A stretch of 15,193 nt of DNA from Acidobacteriota bacterium (GTDB lineage Bacteria; Acidobacteriota; Thermoanaerobaculia; Gp7-AA8). This document shows, piece after piece, positions 12,762 through 15,193 of the stretch. Each line of letters opens with the position of its first letter. The first letter of the stretch is position 1. Below the pieces are notes generated by a model, which was given only the letters and a program-made list of their open reading frames with translations, made no database searches and was not told where the DNA came from. Both the position numbers and the translations under genes were made by a program. The stretch is from positions 1-15,193 of the forward strand of contig QHVX01000002.1 in assembly GCA_003222375.1 (NCBI GenBank), in the 5' to 3' direction.

Positions 12762-14909
12762 TCAATTGCCGAAGATTCGCTTCAGCTTGCCTAACGCGCT
12801 CTCGACATTCTGCCGTTCGCGATCGACTTCGTCGGCCCACCGTCGGAATTGTTCGAACGTGATCGCGGCCGGCTCGTCGAAGTGCTCTTTGTCGAAGAAA
12901 ACGCGGCGGAGAATGCGGCCCAGCATCCCGACCGGGCAGTAGTGCGTCGGCGCCGTTCCATCGAGGAAGACCTCGCGCCACGGGCCCGGGCATCCGTCGC
13001 GCCACAGCATGCCGCTGTCCGGATCGATGTCGCGAAAGGTGACGCCGGGCGGGGCGGCGGGTTCGGAATGGAGATGCGGAATGGCGCTCATGTAGCCGGC
13101 CCAGATCGGAATGGCAGCTTCGGCGGACGAAAGCCGCAGCGGCGCGCCGTGATCGAAACCAACCCACACAGTGGTCACCATGTCAGGTGTGTAGCCGACG
13201 AACCAGGCGTCGCGATAATCGTTCGTCGTTCCTGTTTTTCCAGCGATGTAACCGAGTCCCCAGCGCTTCAACCGCGACGCTGTGCCGCGCAGGACGACGC
13301 CGCGCAGAAGCGTGTGCATCACGTACGCGGCATCGGCATTGACCACCCTCTTCGCGTCGAGCTCGTGTTCGTAAAGCGTTTTGCCGTCGCGATTGCGAAC
13401 TTTCGACAAAAGAAACGGCTCGACGCGTGTGCCGAGATTGGGGAAAGCGGTGTAGGCGGCGGTGAGCTCGCGCATGCTGACTTCGGTCACGCCGAGCGGC
13501 AGCGCGGGAATGCGCGCGAACTTCTCGTCGAATCCGAAGTTTTCCGCTGTGTCGACGACGCGCGCCAATCCGATCTGCTGCGTCAGGCGCACAGTCGGTA
13601 CGTTCAGCGATTCCTCGAACGCTTCGCGCAAAGTAACGCGTCCGCGATAACGCTCATCGTAGTTGTGCGGGGACCACGTCTCTTCGCCGCTGATCGGGAT
13701 GCTCACCGGCGAGTCGAGGAGCAGCGTCGACGGCGTCGCGCGTTTCGAGACGATTGCTGCCAGATACGCGAACGTCTTGAACGACGACCCGGGCTGGCGT
13801 CGCATGCTCGACGTCCGATCGAATGGCGAAAGGTCGTAGTCGGTGCCGCCGACGAGCGCGCGAATCCCGCCGCTGCGCGGATCGACAGAAAGAATCGCGG
13901 CCTCCAGCGGTTCGTTGCGCGCCTCGGCGCGAATCCACCCGTATCGCGATTCGAGCTGCGCGGGCGCGCGACGCGCCACGCGCTCTGCGGCGCGTTGCGC
14001 TGCCGGATCCATTTCGCACGTAATCGTGAGTCCGCCCTCGATGACGTGTCGCAGGCCGATCTGCTTGACGAGCTCCGATCGCAGTGCGCGCAGATAGAAC
14101 GGGTACGGCGCAACGGGGATAGAGCCCTGGACAAAGCGGACGTCGTGGCTGACGGCATCCCGATACTGTTCGTCGTTGATCCATCCGCGTTTCTGCATCA
14201 CGGCCAGGATGCCGTCGCGACGCGAGCGCACGATGTCGGGCCGTTTCCAAGGATTGTCGCGATTGGGCGCGCGCACGATACTGGCCAGCATCGCGGCCTC
14301 GTCGATCCTCAGCTCGCGCGGCAGTTTGTCCAGATAGAGCCGCGATGCCTCATCGATGCCGAGGACAGGCTTGCCGCTGTTGTGACCGAGGTAAACGTCG
14401 TTGAGATAGATCTCGAGAATTTCGTCCTTCGATAAACGTGCATCGAGAAGGACCGCCAGCACGACTTCGATGAACTTCCGGCGCCAGGTACGCTCCTGAG
14501 AAAGAAATCGCGCCTTGACGATCTGCTGATCGATTGTGCTTCCGCCCTGCGTGATTCCGCCGGCCCGAAGGTTCGAAAAGGCAGCGCGAACAATGCCGAT
14601 CGGATCAATCCCCGGATGCCCCCGAAACCTCACATCCTCGGCTGCCAGAAAGGCGTTTGGAACGTAGTCCGGCAGGCTGTGAATTGAGAGCGGTGACGTG
14701 ATCCGCCAGTCGACGCCGTAGAGAGTCGCGATCGTCCGGTTCGACCCTGCCGCCGAGAGCAGGGTGGTCGGTTGACGCCAGGAGTGACTGACCAATTCGT
14801 GGGTCAGCCGGCGATTCATCACGAAGACGTAGACGGCCAGGGCCTCGAACGCGACAAAGAAAATCGCGGCGAAAATGAGCGCCAGGCGCGTGCGTGACAA
14901 TCGCAACAT
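12762..14909 (-). CDS. Class A penicillin-binding protein (bifunctional transglycosylase/transpeptidase, PBP1-type)
   Basis: 715 residues. One N-terminal membrane anchor (about 8-31) places the rest in the periplasm. The GT51 glycosyltransferase domain has AAEDVRFRGHPGID (89-102, catalytic Glu91), GGSTIDQQIVK (122-132; the usual TQQ is DQQ here) and RRKFIEVVLAVLLD...EILEIYLN (143-170). The transpeptidase domain has PGSSFK with nucleophile Ser375 and Lys378, SLN (434-436) and KTGTT (558-562). All three penicillin-binding motifs are intact, so the enzyme should both polymerise glycan strands and crosslink peptides. A C-terminal tail follows (about 620-715). The start is the ATG at 14907-14909. 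It is divergent from the histone-like gene with a 50-bp spacer in which I see no strong promoter. The downstream methionine gene has its own promoter. Confidence 0.95.
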   Translation of the reverse strand: MLRLSRTRLALIFAAIFFVAFEALAVYVFVMNRRLTHELVSHSWRQPTTLLSAAGSNRTIATLYGVDWRITSPLSIHSLPDYVPNAFLAAEDVRFRGHPGIDPIGIVRAAFSNLRAGGITQGGSTIDQQIVKARFLSQERTWRRKFIEVVLAVLLDARLSKDEILEIYLNDVYLGHNSGKPVLGIDEASRLYLDKLPRELRIDEAAMLASIVRAPNRDNPWKRPDIVRSRRDGILAVMQKRGWINDEQYRDAVSHDVRFVQGSIPVAPYPFYLRALRSELVKQIGLRHVIEGGLTITCEMDPAAQRAAERVARRAPAQLESRYGWIRAEARNEPLEAAILSVDPRSGGIRALVGGTDYDLSPFDRTSSMRRQPGSSFKTFAYLAAIVSKRATPSTLLLDSPVSIPISGEETWSPHNYDERYRGRVTLREAFEESLNVPTVRLTQQIGLARVVDTAENFGFDEKFARIPALPLGVTEVSMRELTAAYTAFPNLGTRVEPFLLSKVRNRDGKTLYEHELDAKRVVNADAAYVMHTLLRGVVLRGTASRLKRWGLGYIAGKTGTTNDYRDAWFVGYTPDMVTTVWVGFDHGAPLRLSSAEAAIPIWAGYMSAIPHLHSEPAAPPGVTFRDIDPDSGMLWRDGCPGPWREVFLDGTAPTHYCPVGMLGRILRRVFFDKEHFDEPAAITFEQFRRWADEVDRERQNVESALGKLKRIFGN

Positions 14910-14959
14910 GTTCGACTAAATTACTCGGTCTCTGACGCCTTTAATAAAGGAGAAAACCA

Positions 14960-15193
14960 ATGGCTGCCAAGAAACGGTCGAAGAAATCATCCGCCAAGCG
15001 ATCTTCCAAGAAAGCAACCGGCCGTCGTCGCGCCCCGGCGCGCGCAGCCGCTCGACGCGGCGGAAAAAAGACAGCCGCGAAGCGTAAGACGGCAAAGCGG
15101 CCGTCAGCGAAGAAGAGCTCCGCGCGGCGTAGCTCGGGCGGCAGCGCGCGCAAGGCGGCATCCACCCGACGGACCAGCATGCCGCGTTCCAGC
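14960..15193 (+). CDS. Lys/Arg/Ala/Ser-rich histone H1-like DNA-binding protein (3' end outside window)
   Basis: 78 codons, open from ATG 14960 to the window edge with no stop, so the gene is partial. A very good ribosome-binding site, AAAGGAG (14946-14952), lies 7 nt upstream. The peptide begins MAAKKRSKKSSAKRSSKK. Of 78 residues, 31 are Lys or Arg and none is Asp or Glu; the remainder are mostly Ala, Ser, Gly and Thr. This composition is that of bacterial histone H1-like and AlgP-like C-terminal tails, which bind DNA non-specifically and may compact the nucleoid. The protein would be disordered until bound. Low complexity means that homology cannot be judged by motif. The two open frames on the opposite strand are shadows caused by this skewed codon content. 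Confidence 0.8.
   Translation, partial: MAAKKRSKKSSAKRSSKKATGRRRAPARAAARRGGKKTAAKRKTAKRPSAKKSSARRSSGGSARKAASTRRTSMPRSS

Noticed and set aside
12849..14435. 528-residue open frame on the plus strand
   Set aside because: Antisense to the penicillin-binding protein whose SxxK, SxN and KTG motifs are intact; low-complexity Arg/Ala composition.
14916..15180. Minus-strand open frames at the right edge
   Set aside because: Shadows of the Lys/Arg-rich plus-strand gene, whose start is set by a strong ribosome-binding site.

Overview
The window looks like a stretch of chromosome from a GC-rich, Gram-negative soil-type bacterium. Signal peptides are frequent, and there are a PQQ-type sugar dehydrogenase, a DUF4097 protein, a membrane-tethered SpoIIE-type phosphatase and dispersed palindromic repeats. 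Together these suggest Acidobacteriota or a neighbouring phylum, but the sequence cannot settle the taxonomy. Coding density is high, most spacers are under 100 bp, and there are no rRNA or tRNA genes.

Left part (1-5.83 kb). The tail of urocanate hydratase (hutU) converges on a secreted protein made of 29-residue repeats. That gene appears to have its own promoter, flanked by two tandem dyads (possible repressor sites), and a leader with a perfect 28-bp inverted repeat. Next come an exported thioredoxin-like protein without CXXC (-), a PQQ-dependent sugar dehydrogenase (+) and a small uracil-DNA glycosylase-superfamily protein (+). The start codon of the last lies inside a dispersed palindromic repeat. 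A leftward three-gene run follows: flavin reductase, serine esterase, moaA.

Middle (5.89-10.28 kb). A secreted DUF4097 beta-repeat protein converges on an FAD-dependent oxidoreductase, and the stop codons of both lie inside an array of 7-bp repeats. Divergent from the oxidoreductase is a tight three-gene operon: two small exported proteins of unknown role and a two-TM PP2C/SpoIIE phosphatase.

Right part (10.28-15.19 kb). A 492-bp element with 45-bp imperfect terminal inverted repeats carries a DUF559 nuclease-fold gene. It sits between the phosphatase and a bifunctional homocysteine methyltransferase / methylenetetrahydrofolate reductase gene. The repeats supply the last 15 codons of the DUF559 gene and the last 13 codons plus stop of the methionine gene. 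Upstream of the methionine gene is a complete control region: a consensus promoter, a 52-nt SAM-II-type aptamer, an antiterminator/terminator switch and a terminator ending at the start codon. Upstream again is a class A penicillin-binding protein, divergent from a truncated Lys/Arg/Ala-rich histone H1-like gene at the window edge.

The most notable items are the DUF559 element whose repeats have become coding sequence, the SAM-II switch, the dyad-flanked promoter at 1057-1097, and three different repeat families that supply start or stop codons.
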